Assembly: GCF_005876985.1 (NCBI RefSeq)
Contig: NZ_VAHD01000003.1
Coordinates: forward strand, 62,001 to 126,000
Direction: 5' to 3'
Source: Rhodoferax bucti
GTDB lineage: Bacteria > Pseudomonadota > Gammaproteobacteria > Burkholderiales > Burkholderiaceae_C
DNA: 64,000 nucleotides
The notes under the pieces were generated by a model. That model worked only from the letters and a program-made list of their open reading frames with translations. It was not told the DNA's origin and did not search any database. Position 1 is the stretch's first letter. Each line of letters begins with the position of its first letter. Positions 9,060 through 17,270 of the stretch are shown here, piece after piece. The position numbers were made by a program, and so were the translations under genes.

Positions 9060-9743
9060 GTGCCTCAGAGTGCGGCGCGCGGCGGGCGGTGGCGCACAGC
9101 AGCTCTACCAACGGGTGCCCACGCACCTGCGGTGGCTGTGCGCGTGCCATCCGGCTCGGCGACACGACGCGGCGCCATCGCTTGGCTACCCACCCTGCAA
9201 GCCAAAGGCCGCAATGCCCTGGCCGCGCAGCACCTGCGCTGGCGCGAGCCCCAAGCCAAGCCATCCACCTTGCACTTGCTGCTGCTGGACACGTCCGGTT
9301 CCATGCGTCAAGGCGGCCGTCTAGCGCGGGCCAAAGGCTATGCCGCCCAGGTCCTGGAGCAGGCCGCTCGCGCGGGCGACCATGTGGCGCTACTGTGTTT
9401 TGGCGGGCAGGGCGTGGAAGTGCTGGTGCCCCCCGGCCCCGCACGCCGCGCCGCCGCAGTGCGCGTGCAACAGCGCGGTGGCGGTGGCGGCACCCCCTTG
9501 GCACAGGCCATGGCCGCCGCTGATAACCTCATGGCCCAACACCGCCGCGTGCGCGGCACCAGTGCCAGCACCGTGTCTACCGTCCTGTGGCTGCTGACCG
9601 ATGGCCGCACGCTGGAGCAACCACGCGCGCCACTAGGCGCGGAGCAACTGGTGGTGGTGGACTTTGACGACGCCAAGGTCAAGGTCGGGCGCTGTGCCGA
9701 CTGGGCTGCACGCTGGGGCGCAGAGTACCGGCAGGGTGACTAG
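9060..9743 (+). CDS. VWA-domain protein, small ChlD/CobT-like chelatase subunit
   Basis: A 227-residue protein (from a GTG at 9060) dominated by a von Willebrand A domain. The MIDAS motif DTSGSMRQGGR is about 80 residues in, followed by a GGGGTPL block that supplies the conserved Thr, and by LLTDGR. It lacks the AAA module and acidic linker of full-length ChlD, so it is a minimal form. The start is uncertain: the frame stays open up to a TTG at 8967, which would overlap the chlI end. Position after cobN-chlI implies it bridges the ATPase ring and CobN, the role of CobT in the classical aerobic enzyme. The gene ends just before a dispersed repeat. Confidence 0.72.
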   Translation: MPQSAARGGRWRTAALPTGAHAPAVAVRVPSGSATRRGAIAWLPTLQAKGRNALAAQHLRWREPQAKPSTLHLLLLDTSGSMRQGGRLARAKGYAAQVLEQAARAGDHVALLCFGGQGVEVLVPPGPARRAAAVRVQQRGGGGGTPLAQAMAAADNLMAQHRRVRGTSASTVSTVLWLLTDGRTLEQPRAPLGAEQLVVVDFDDAKVKVGRCADWAARWGAEYRQGD

Positions 9744-9744
9744 G

Positions 9745-9798
9745 TACTATGAAATTAGGAGCTGCTTGCGCATACAGGATGTGCGCTAGCGGCTGATT
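9745..9798 (+). repeat. Dispersed ~55-base repeat, copy A
   Basis: A copy of the repeat with core AGCTGCTTGCGC, preceded by a CTATGAAATTAG segment and followed by GTGCGCTAGCGG. It starts right after the stop codon of the VWA gene and lies upstream of the small unknown gene. Confidence 0.8.
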
Positions 9799-9817
9799 GG
9801 ATGACAAGGAAAACAAC

Positions 9818-10231
9818 ATGCTGTTAACAGACATTGCCGTCGAGCACACCATCGCGCCACCCAAAGGCGGGCTGAGCGTGACGGTGTTGCTGCACCCATT
9901 TACCAACACCCAGCGCGATTCGCTCGGCAAGTTCGAGATCGTCCGCACCGTCCGCGAGCCCAGCGGCAAAGACGTGAAACGCTCCACTTTCGTGTCCTTC
10001 GCCCAACTGGCTGAGCTCTACGCCAAAGGCGTGCTCGACGAGTACGGCTTCTCGGTTCGCATGTGTGTGCCGGGCGGCAAGTACCCCGCTGTGACGCCCA
10101 TCAAGAAATTGCTCCCCACCCACATCAAGTCAGGCTCCCCGTTTGAGCTGGCGGTGAAGGGGGTGGATGTGGCGAAGGAGGCTACTCGGGAGTTGAGGAC
10201 TGCGTTGCTGCGGACTAGCGTCAAGCTTTAG
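9818..10231 (+). CDS. Hypothetical protein, 137 residues
   Basis: I do not recognise this protein. The ATG at 9818 is preferred because AAGGAAA lies a short distance upstream; a TTG at 9797 is the alternative. The predicted product is soluble, with no signal peptide or membrane segment, and is rich in Lys and Val. It begins MLLTDIAVEH and contains PPKGGLSVTVLLHPF and a C-terminal KGVDVAKEATREL. Codon use is GC-biased at third positions, which supports real coding. It is bracketed by two copies of the dispersed repeat (copies A and B) and sits at the edge of the lower-GC segment with the ATPase/methylase pair, on the opposite strand from them. Function unknown. Confidence 0.6.
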   Translation: MLLTDIAVEHTIAPPKGGLSVTVLLHPFTNTQRDSLGKFEIVRTVREPSGKDVKRSTFVSFAQLAELYAKGVLDEYGFSVRMCVPGGKYPAVTPIKKLLPTHIKSGSPFELAVKGVDVAKEATRELRTALLRTSVKL

Positions 10232-10290
10232 ATTGCTATGGAGTTAGGAGCTGCTTGCGCATGTTCCATAGGCGCTACAGCCTGTTTTTA
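10232..10290 (+). repeat. Dispersed ~55-base repeat, copy B
   Basis: Begins immediately after the stop codon of the 137-residue gene. It shows GCTATGGAGTTAGGAGCTGC, then TTGCGC, a spacer, and GGCGCTACAGCC. It has the same orientation as copy A, so the small gene lies between two direct copies about 440 bases apart. Confidence 0.8.
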
Positions 10291-10497
10291 ACCACAATTT
10301 TTCGTCGCAAAGTAGCGCTAAGTCCCACTCTTTGGGCTACAGATCTAATCGTTAGAGCAGGGCTAATTTGGTAAGCATGTTATTTCAATCGCCAAACATG
10401 AGCAGACGATTTCGCATGAGTTGCCGACCAAGGCTTGGGTGTGAGCCGCGTTGCGACCCTAGGCTGTTGTAGTCAATAAAATTTCCGTGCCGGATAT
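10291..10497. other. Non-coding stretch of lower GC between unknown gene and methylase
   Basis: About 200 bases with no convincing open frame on either strand. Composition is clearly more AT-rich than the surrounding cobalamin genes. I see no tRNA, integrase remnant or clear promoter here. Confidence 0.5.
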
Positions 10498-10527
10498 GAA
10501 CTATTTGTAGCTAGCTTCAAATAGTTC
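10498..10527 (-). terminator. Hairpin at the end of the methylase gene
   Basis: A perfect 10-base inverted repeat, GAACTATTTG and CAAATAGTTC, separated by a 10-base loop. It overlaps the stop codon of the minus-strand methyltransferase gene. No T-run follows on the minus strand, so it may be an mRNA 3'-end stabilising hairpin rather than an intrinsic terminator. Confidence 0.45.
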
Positions 10528-11395
10528 AAGCTGCCATTTTCTCTATAGACATCAGTGGAGCTGCGATACGCTTGCTGAAAAACATCACTTCTGAACCGGT
10601 GTAGCGCCGTTGGGCCGTGTAGTTCAGGCCATACGCATACGGTGTGGCGTACGCATACATTTCTTTGATCTCGTCCGCATTGTCATATGAGACGACCCAA
10701 GGCCGCCTAAAACGATCACTTCCTAACAGCTTCGCTATTCGGACATGGTCTTCATGTTTGTAAAAATTACGATAAAGACCTGCACCTTTAACGTAGTAGG
10801 GCGGGTCCAAATACACAAGAGATTTGGCAGGCAAAAACTGATGGCACCGCAATAGCAGTTGGTGCGCGTCTTCTTCATACACATGTATGCCACCGGCATG
10901 GGCACCGATGCGATCCAAGCGCAAACACAACTCATCGCGCATGAAACGCGCATTGATCTTGTAATCGCCTGACTGCGCTTTCCCGCCGATTACGCCGCCC
11001 TTGAGAATGCCGGACCGATTCGTCCGGTTCATGAACAGCGTGGCAAACCCGCGCTCCAAATCAGACCCAGGCACATTACCAAGCATCACGCCGCGCCAGT
11101 GGTGCCATGCATCCATGTCGATGGGCTCCGATGCGACCATGGCCACGAGCTGATCCGACTGTTGCGTGGCGGCCCGCCAAAAATCGGCAATTGCCGGATC
11201 TGCATCGTTGATGTGGACATGCTCAACGATACCGTCCACCAGCAGACACAAAGCAACGCCAGCACCGCCAGCGTACGGCTCAAGGTAGTGGCCACCCGTG
11301 AGGTCATTGTCCGCAATCACCCCGGCTATCAAGGGCGCAAAGCGCGCTTTGCCTCCTGGGTAGCGCAGTGGGGTGTATAGCTTGTTGGAGTACAT
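10526..11395 (-). CDS. DNA adenine methyltransferase, D12 (Dam) class
   Basis: A 289-residue N6-adenine methyltransferase of the MethyltransfD12/Dam class. The N-terminal LRYPGGK is at residues 10-16, the SAM-binding block YLEPYAGGAG at 37-46, and the catalytic DPPYY near 195-199. This order fits the alpha group that includes Dam and DpnIIA. Target sequence cannot be read from the gene. It starts 28 bases after the end of the ATPase gene on the same strand, so the two are probably one transcript with the methylase second. Base composition is near 50% GC by eye, below the neighbouring cob genes, consistent with acquisition. No mismatch-repair partner is adjacent, so an orphan housekeeping Dam is less likely than a role with the ATPase. 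Confidence 0.88.
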   Translation of the reverse strand: MYSNKLYTPLRYPGGKARFAPLIAGVIADNDLTGGHYLEPYAGGAGVALCLLVDGIVEHVHINDADPAIADFWRAATQQSDQLVAMVASEPIDMDAWHHWRGVMLGNVPGSDLERGFATLFMNRTNRSGILKGGVIGGKAQSGDYKINARFMRDELCLRLDRIGAHAGGIHVYEEDAHQLLLRCHQFLPAKSLVYLDPPYYVKGAGLYRNFYKHEDHVRIAKLLGSDRFRRPWVVSYDNADEIKEMYAYATPYAYGLNYTAQRRYTGSEVMFFSKRIAAPLMSIEKMAA

Positions 11396-11423
11396 AAAAA
11401 CGGGTAGCTGTTCCGAGCTTACC

Positions 11424-13085
11424 TCATGGACTTTTCGTCAATCGGGCAACAGTGCGCGATATCGCGAGCTCGAAGGCCGCTTCGAACTCTCCCGCCTCTG
11501 TTTGGTAGACCTCGGCCCACCGCTCGACCACTCCCCATTTCTTTAATTTGGGCCAGTTCTTTGTCCACCAGTTCTTGGTGCTGTCCCGTTTGGTGCTTTT
11601 GCCAGCACCATCTTCAAAAAAGACGGATTGAATCCTGTCGCTGGTCGGATTTGTGATGTTGAGATTCAGCAACGCCTCGTGGAGGGCGCCATCGCCTGAC
11701 TCTGAAATGTCTCGCAAAAATTTCTTCACGGTGTTTTCCGATGATCTGGCGGTCCCGGCAGAGCCCGCAACGCATGGCAATTTGACGGCATTGCCTCGCG
11801 CTGCAGCCTCATTCGGAATGGTCGTATCCGCATCGACGACCAAAACCCGATTCAAGAAAAGTGGGTCTTTGGCAGGGAAGCCCAGCAAATTCGACCCACC
11901 AACGCCCAGCGGAATCCAATTGATCCGCACGCCATATTTCTTGGCCAGCGCCAATTTCTTGGCTGCTGGAATCAGTCCACTGCAAAATTCCGTAGCTTCT
12001 TCGTCCTCGAAGTAGATTGCCAACGTAGGCTTTGCCTTCCGAGACGGCTTGTCATCGTCGGGAAGCAAGGCCATATCGTTGAGGATGGCGCGAAGCGACT
12101 GATCTTTGGCAATGCGGGGGTGCTTCGTATCCAGCAGATAGACCACGCTGTCGGGAGCTTTTGCGTTCCCGTCGCCATCGGGATGCACCGCCTCGATCAG
12201 CCGTGGCGAGTGGGTAGTCGCGATGATTTGCAGATCGAGGCGATTCGCGCAAGATTTCAATGACTTGACAAGCCGCTCAATGGCATGCGGATGAAATCCG
12301 ACATCCATTTCGTCGACGACCAGCAATCCGCCTGGATAGTCGTCGCCCATATCCCTCTTCAACTTGCTGAACGATGCTAGCGCGGTGGCGATGCTGCCCA
12401 GACTGTCTTGACCCATGGAGACCGCAAACGGCCCATGCTTTTCGTAGCCGGGCTGGGCCGACTTCTTTTTCGCCCCTTTGATGGATTGGTGATTCACGTC
12501 GTTGGTCAACTCCGCCCCAAGAATCACGGCGCTGACAAACTCCCGCATAAGGGCGCTGTCATCCGCGTGCATAGCCAACTTGACGCTGCTGACATCCTTC
12601 TCCTCTGCTTCCCCCACGGAGGCAAGGCGCTTCATCCCAAGATAAATCGTTGGCAACGGTACTTTCGCGTCTTGACCAACGGTATCGCCTTCTACTTTGT
12701 CCACCGTACGGGGCACAACCCTGGCCCGCTGCCATTGAGTGCGCTGGGTCATGGAGCATCGCTTCTTGACTTCCACACCGCCGACATTTGCTATGACTAC
12801 TGGTGCGGACGCAGTGTTCTTCTGCGCTTCCACCACTTCGTCCAAAGCCAAGAAAACAATTTGCTCAATGTTTGCGTAGAAAGGATCGCCCAAGTATGTC
12901 TTAGGTCCACTGCGCTCGGTAATGCCGAATGTGTTGGCCACTAAACCCAATATGGTCGACTTGCCAATGCCGTTATGACCGGCGATAAGCGTTAGCCTGT
13001 CGGCGAACTGGATGTCGAAACTCCCGAGCTTGCGGAAAGGCGGCTTTCCGAACGTCAGTGATTTGACTTTGACTTTGTTTGACAT
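11424..13085 (-). CDS. OLD-like AAA ATPase with C-terminal TOPRIM-like region
   Basis: A 553-residue protein with an ABC/SMC-type ATPase. Walker A GHNGIGKS is at residues 36-43, a signature-like SMGQDS precedes Walker B LLVVDEMD (about 252-259), and the H-loop region ATTHSPR is near 290. The C-terminal half has an acidic strand IYFEDEEATEF near 358 and RVLVVDADT near 415. These are spaced like the Glu and DxD motifs of a TOPRIM nuclease, as in OLD and Gabija GajA proteins. The ATG at 13085 is preceded by a strong GGGAGG; an in-frame TTG at 13097 is ignored. It is the first gene of a two-gene operon with a Dam-class methylase. The TOPRIM assignment is inferred from motifs only. Confidence 0.75.
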   Translation of the reverse strand: MSNKVKVKSLTFGKPPFRKLGSFDIQFADRLTLIAGHNGIGKSTILGLVANTFGITERSGPKTYLGDPFYANIEQIVFLALDEVVEAQKNTASAPVVIANVGGVEVKKRCSMTQRTQWQRARVVPRTVDKVEGDTVGQDAKVPLPTIYLGMKRLASVGEAEEKDVSSVKLAMHADDSALMREFVSAVILGAELTNDVNHQSIKGAKKKSAQPGYEKHGPFAVSMGQDSLGSIATALASFSKLKRDMGDDYPGGLLVVDEMDVGFHPHAIERLVKSLKSCANRLDLQIIATTHSPRLIEAVHPDGDGNAKAPDSVVYLLDTKHPRIAKDQSLRAILNDMALLPDDDKPSRKAKPTLAIYFEDEEATEFCSGLIPAAKKLALAKKYGVRINWIPLGVGGSNLLGFPAKDPLFLNRVLVVDADTTIPNEAAARGNAVKLPCVAGSAGTARSSENTVKKFLRDISESGDGALHEALLNLNITNPTSDRIQSVFFEDGAGKSTKRDSTKNWWTKNWPKLKKWGVVERWAEVYQTEAGEFEAAFELAISRTVARLTKSP

Positions 13086-13290
13086 TGAACCTCCCAATTT
13101 TTTTCTAATAGTTGATCTTTGTGCAGAGCCGCCTAGGCAACCCTACGCTTCAATGTTATCGAAACTCGCCGGCCACCCGTAAGCACCACGACAACTCAAT
13201 GCTTAGACCGGTAGGTGAAAACAGCGGGGTACGGACATATGAAAATCGAATAAAGAATTCCCTGCCGCGTGGCTTCCTCGGGTCATTCCG

Positions 13291-14064
13291 TCAGCCAACC
13301 ACCCGCCTCATCAAATAAATATCCATCACCCACCCATGCGCTGCGCGCGCGGCTTGGCGCTCTGCCTGAATCCGCTCGCTCACTTCGGCCAGCGGCCCGG
13401 CGATGTAGATTTGTTGGGGCATGCCCAGGTAAGCGCCCCACCAGATGGTGATGCCTTCGGGCGTCAGGTGTTGGAAGGCGCAGTGGCCGTCCAGCATCAC
13501 GGCGATGGTGTCGGCGCTCCCGGGCCAGCCGTGGTCGCGCAGTTGGCGGCCGGTGGTGATGGTGACCGGGGCGTTGATGTCGTTGAGCGCAATGGCGTGA
13601 GCGGCGGTCAGCGCTTGCAGGGCGGTGATGCCGGGCACCACCGATATCGCCAGCGGCAGTTGCAGCGCCAGCCGGTCTGCAATGCGCAGGGTGCTGTCAT
13701 ACAAAGACGGGTCGCCCCACACCAGCAGGGCCACGCGGCCCCCCTCGGGCAGATGGGCGCGGATTTTTGCCAGCCACACCTCGGCAATGGCGTCGTGCCA
13801 GCGGTTCACTGCGCCGGGGTAGTCCGGGTCTTGCGCGTCGCGCACTGGCATGTCGAACTGCACCACTTGCGTGCCAGGGTTGGTGACCAGCTCTTGGCAC
13901 AACGCCAGCCGCAGCTCGGCCAGGTCGGCTTTGCCGTCGCCTTTGTGCGGCACGAGGATGAGGTCCGCCGCGTTCAGCGCTTTCACGCCCTGTCGGGTGA
14001 CGTGGTCGGGGTTGCCGGTGCCAATGCCGACCAGGTAAAGTTCAACTCTCATGCCGGCATTCAT
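13291..14064 (-). CDS. cobF: Precorrin-6A synthase (deacetylating)
   Basis: A 257-residue tetrapyrrole methylase. CobF methylates C1 of precorrin-5 and removes the acetyl group, giving precorrin-6A; the enzyme is specific to the aerobic pathway. The N-terminal [18 protein letters not shown] and the middle [20 protein letters not shown] are typical of the family. The ATG at 14064 overlaps the cobM stop as ATGA; a second ATG at 14052 (MRVELYL) is also possible. It is the last gene of a minus-strand operon cobL-cobE-cobM-cobF and is followed by the lower-GC segment. Confidence 0.93.
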   Translation of the reverse strand: MNAGMRVELYLVGIGTGNPDHVTRQGVKALNAADLILVPHKGDGKADLAELRLALCQELVTNPGTQVVQFDMPVRDAQDPDYPGAVNRWHDAIAEVWLAKIRAHLPEGGRVALLVWGDPSLYDSTLRIADRLALQLPLAISVVPGITALQALTAAHAIALNDINAPVTITTGRQLRDHGWPGSADTIAVMLDGHCAFQHLTPEGITIWWGAYLGMPQQIYIAGPLAEVSERIQAERQAARAAHGWVMDIYLMRRVVG

Positions 14065-14858
14065 TCTGTGCCTGTCGGGAAGCGGGGCGCGGTGCCCAGC
14101 GGTCGGTAGCGGCGGTCGTAGTCGCCGGCGTAGAGGCGGCTGTGGGCAAAGTCTGCTTCGCCCAAGTTTTGGCCGAGCGTGTGGCCCACCAGAATCAGCG
14201 CCGTCCGCTCCATGCCTTCGCCGATAGCTGCTTCGATGGTGGCCAGCGTGGCCCGCACCACGCGTTCGTCCGGCCAGCTGGCGCGCCAGACCACGGCCAC
14301 TGGGCAGTCTGCGCCGTAGTGGGGCGACAGCTCGGCCACCACGCGCGGCAGCACATGGATGGACAGGTGAATCGCCAGCACCGCCTGCGTGGCCGCAAAG
14401 TTGGCCAGCGACTCGGTGTCGGGCATGGCCGATGCGCGGCCCGAGGTGCGGGTGAGCACTACCGATTGGCTCAGGCCCGGCAGCGTCAGCTCAGCTTCCA
14501 GAGTGGCGGCGGCGGCAGCAAACGAGGGCACGCCCGGCGTCACGGTGTAGGGGATGCCCAGCGCGCGCAAGCCGCGCAGCTGCTCGCCCATGGCTGACCA
14601 CACCGACAAGTCGCCCGAATGCAGGCGGGCCACGTCGTGCCCGGCAGCGTGCGCGGAGCTGATTTCCTCCAAGATTTGCTCCAGCGATAGGGGCGCGGTG
14701 TTGACGATGCGCGCACCGGGTGGGCAGTGGGCCAACACGCCCTCGGGCACTAGCGAGCCGGCATACAGGCAGACAGGGCTGGCAGCAATCAGGTCGCGCC
14801 CGCGCAGGGTCAAAAGGTCGGGTGCGCCGGGGCCGGCGCCAATGAAGTGAACAGTCAT
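14061..14858 (-). CDS. cobM: Precorrin-4 C11-methyltransferase
   Basis: A 265-residue SAM-dependent tetrapyrrole methylase that methylates C11 of precorrin-4 to precorrin-5. The N-terminal [18 protein letters not shown] and the [12 protein letters not shown] block near residue 33 are characteristic of CobM/Cbi[17 protein letters not shown] near residue 80 and [14 protein letters not shown] near 133 follow in the usual order. It overlaps cobE upstream by ATGA (14855-14858) and cobF downstream by ATGA, so the three are translationally coupled. Confidence 0.95.
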   Translation of the reverse strand: MTVHFIGAGPGAPDLLTLRGRDLIAASPVCLYAGSLVPEGVLAHCPPGARIVNTAPLSLEQILEEISSAHAAGHDVARLHSGDLSVWSAMGEQLRGLRALGIPYTVTPGVPSFAAAAATLEAELTLPGLSQSVVLTRTSGRASAMPDTESLANFAATQAVLAIHLSIHVLPRVVAELSPHYGADCPVAVVWRASWPDERVVRATLATIEAAIGEGMERTALILVGHTLGQNLGEADFAHSRLYAGDYDRRYRPLGTAPRFPTGTE

Positions 14859-15265
14859 GGGGAGGTATTTTCAGTGAAAGCCAGTGCCGCAGTGGCCATG
14901 CGGTCGGGGCTGATGCTGCGGCGGCCCAAGAGCGTTGCGCTGGGGCCTGCCGCTGCGAGTGCAGCCGCCTCGGCCACGCTGTGCGCACCGTAGCGTTCAG
15001 GCACATGGGCGCTGGGGGCAGCAGAGGGTTGGTCGGCCAGCGCGGGCAGGGGGATGAAGTGGATGGGGAGTTGTAGCTCGGCGGCCAGTTGCAGCAGGGC
15101 GGGGTGGTGGGCTTTGTCGGCGGCGGTGGCAAACGCGCTTAAGTTGGCGAGTGTGATGGGCTGACCGTGCGCTGTGGACGCGGCATCCAGAGCGGCCTGC
15201 AAGGCATTGCGCAGCGAGGCCGCATCGCCCCCGGCTCTAAAGCCCAAGCCCGCCACCAGCGTCAT
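14855..15265 (-). CDS. cobE: Cobalamin biosynthesis protein CobE (CbiG C-terminal domain type)
   Basis: A 136-residue protein of the CobE/GbiG_C family, starting [18 protein letters not shown]. That N-terminus, with GLGFR, and the later [17 protein letters not shown] are typical of CbiG C-terminal domains. In aerobic producers the exact role of stand-alone CobE is unresolved; it is genetically tied to corrin-ring synthesis. The ATG at 15265 is chosen over a TTG at 15277. It lies between cobL and cobM on the same strand and overlaps cobM by four bases. Confidence 0.85.
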   Translation of the reverse strand: MTLVAGLGFRAGGDAASLRNALQAALDAASTAHGQPITLANLSAFATAADKAHHPALLQLAAELQLPIHFIPLPALADQPSAAPSAHVPERYGAHSVAEAAALAAAGPSATLLGRRSISPDRMATAALAFTENTSP

Positions 15266-15308
15266 GCGGGCAAGCAATGTAAGTGGCGGGCCGCCAAGCG
15301 AGCGCAGT

Positions 15309-16517
15309 TCACAGCGTCACGCTCCACTGCATCACCGGGCGGCTGGGCTGCCAGCCACGCATACGGCCCAGGGGCGCAGCCTGCGCCAACTCGATGCGCA
15401 GCAGCTCGCCGCCGTGCTGGGCGTGCAGTTGCAGCAGGGCCGATTCGGTCTCCAGCGTGACTGCGTTCACCACCAAGCGCGTGTCCTGTGGTGCGGCGGC
15501 TTGAAGCCGGGCAAACAGCGCTAGGTCAAACCCGCCACCTACAAAAATGGCGTGGGGTGGGGGCAGGCTGGCTAGCAAATCCGACGTGTGGCCGTGGTGT
15601 ACGGTCAGGCGGTGGTCGATGCCGAAATGGGCCGCATTGCTGCGGATATTGCTCACGCGCTCGGCGTGCTGCTCCACCGCGCTGGAGCTGCCGCCTGCCA
15701 AACACCACTCCACCGACACCGAACCCGAGCCTGCGCCCAGGTCCCACAGGTGTTCGCCAGGGCGGGGCGCGAGTGCGGCCAGCGTTAAGGCGCGTATGGG
15801 CGATTTGGTGATTTGGCCGTCGCTGGCGAAGCCCGCGTCCGGCAGGCCGGTGCTGCGGGACAAGCCTTTGAAAGTGGTGTCGGTGCTTGCCACTTGCACG
15901 GCTACCGCGACCGGGTTTTGGATGTCTACAAAGTCGAGTGCAGTTGCTGTGGTCTGGCGGATACGTTCACGCGGGCCGCCCAATGCCTCCAGCACCCACA
16001 CGTTGGAAGCGCCGCAGCCTTGAGCGGTAAGCCACTGGGAAAATTCGCTAACGGCTGCCGTATCACGCAGCAGGCAGAGCAACTGCGCGCCGGGGTGCAG
16101 GCTGCTTCGAGTGCGCTCAAACGGCGCGGCGTGCAGGCCGAAGCAGTGCACCGTCTCCAGCCGCCAGGCCAGGCGTGAGGCTGCCAGTGCAAAGGTGGAC
16201 GGCGCGGGGTGGGCCACCCATTCGCCGGGCTGTAAATGCGCCGCCAAGCTGCCACCCGCCCCGAACCAAAATGGGTCGCCCGAGGCCAGCACCACGACCG
16301 GCTGACCGCGCAGGGCCAGCACAGGCGCCACGTCAAAAGGCACGGGCCATTCAATGCCCCGGCTGCCCACGTCTGCCAGCGCCAAGTGGCGTGGCCCGCC
16401 GAATACATGCTGCGCGCGGGCCAGTGCCGAGCGGCTACCATCGCCCAGACCATGCAAACCCTCTTCACCGATACCAATGACCGTTAGCCAAGGGTTAGAT
16501 AACCACGGTTCAGACAT
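15309..16517 (-). CDS. cobL: Precorrin-6Y C5,15-methyltransferase (decarboxylating)
   Basis: A 402-residue fusion of two methyltransferase domains. The N-terminal half (VIGIGEEGLHGLGDGSR near residue 12) is the CbiE-like tetrapyrrole methylase. The C-terminal half, with LWDLGAGSGSVSVEWCLAGG near residue 240, is the CbiT-like decarboxylating methyltransferase. Together they methylate C5 and C15 and remove the C12 acetate carboxyl. The start at 16517 has AAGGAG about ten bases upstream. The start codon shares a CATG palindrome with the divergent cobK start. First gene of the operon that continues through cobE, cobM and cobF. Confidence 0.95.
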   Translation of the reverse strand: MSEPWLSNPWLTVIGIGEEGLHGLGDGSRSALARAQHVFGGPRHLALADVGSRGIEWPVPFDVAPVLALRGQPVVVLASGDPFWFGAGGSLAAHLQPGEWVAHPAPSTFALAASRLAWRLETVHCFGLHAAPFERTRSSLHPGAQLLCLLRDTAAVSEFSQWLTAQGCGASNVWVLEALGGPRERIRQTTATALDFVDIQNPVAVAVQVASTDTTFKGLSRSTGLPDAGFASDGQITKSPIRALTLAALAPRPGEHLWDLGAGSGSVSVEWCLAGGSSSAVEQHAERVSNIRSNAAHFGIDHRLTVHHGHTSDLLASLPPPHAIFVGGGFDLALFARLQAAAPQDTRLVVNAVTLETESALLQLHAQHGGELLRIELAQAAPLGRMRGWQPSRPVMQWSVTL

Positions 16518-17265
16518 GGCGCACGGCTCCTTGCGAGTGTTGTTGCTGGGCGGCACCACCGAGGCCAGCCGCCTGGCGCAGGCCTTGGCGCAGGCCGGGG
16601 TGGATGCAGTGTTTTCTTACGCAGGCCGTACCGATGCGCCCATCGCCCAGCCGCTGCCCACGCGTGTGGGCGGCTTTGGCAGGGTGGCGGGTTTGCAGGC
16701 CTATCTGCAGGCTGAGCGCATCACCCATGTGGCGGACGCCACCCACCCCTTCGCCGCGCAGATGAGCAGCAACGCGGCGCAGGCCTGTGCAGCCGCAGGC
16801 GTGCCCCTGCTGGCGCTGGAGCGGCCCGCCTGGCAGGCGCAGCGTGGTGATGTGTGGACGCATGTGGCGGACATGGCAGCCGCCGTGCAAGCCTTGCCCA
16901 GCCAGCCAGCCCGTGTGTTTTTGGCCATCGGCAAGCAGAACCTCGCGCCGTTTTTGGCCTGCGGTCAGCACTGGTACCTGTTGCGCTTGGTGGACCCGGT
17001 GCTGGAGCTGCCCGCAGCGCGAGGCCATGTGGTGCTGGACCGCGGCCCCTTCACATTGCAGGGCGACCGTGCCTTGCTGCAGGCGCATGGAATCACGCAT
17101 ATCGTTTCCAAAAACTCGGGCGGCACGGGGGCTGAGGCTAAGCTGGTGGCCGCCCGTGAGTTGGGGCTGCCCGTCATTCTGATAGACCGGCCGCACATCC
17201 CCAGCCGCCGCACCGTGGGCAGCGTGCCCGAGGTGCTGCGTTGGCTGGGCGTGGCAGGCCATTGA
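16516..17265 (+). CDS. cobK: Precorrin-6A reductase
   Basis: A 249-residue NADPH-dependent reductase that reduces precorrin-6A to precorrin-6B. The N-terminal VLLLGGTTEASRLAQAL is the dinucleotide-binding segment. DATHPFAAQMSSNAAQAC near residue 75 and the C-terminal KNSGGTGAEAKLVAAREL are family signatures. The ATG at 16516 fits the usual start of the family; an earlier in-frame ATG near 16477 would overlap cobL. It is the only plus-strand gene among the corrin-ring genes. It is divergent from cobL, sharing two bases of start codon, and convergent with cobJ, five bases away. Confidence 0.92.
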   Translation: MAHGSLRVLLLGGTTEASRLAQALAQAGVDAVFSYAGRTDAPIAQPLPTRVGGFGRVAGLQAYLQAERITHVADATHPFAAQMSSNAAQACAAAGVPLLALERPAWQAQRGDVWTHVADMAAAVQALPSQPARVFLAIGKQNLAPFLACGQHWYLLRLVDPVLELPAARGHVVLDRGPFTLQGDRALLQAHGITHIVSKNSGGTGAEAKLVAARELGLPVILIDRPHIPSRRTVGSVPEVLRWLGVAGH

Positions 17266-17270
17266 ATCTT

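Noticed and set aside
13112-13318. Possible 68-residue plus-strand gene between the ATPase gene and cobF
   Set aside because: No ribosome site and no recognisable sequence; it overlaps the 3' end of cobF.
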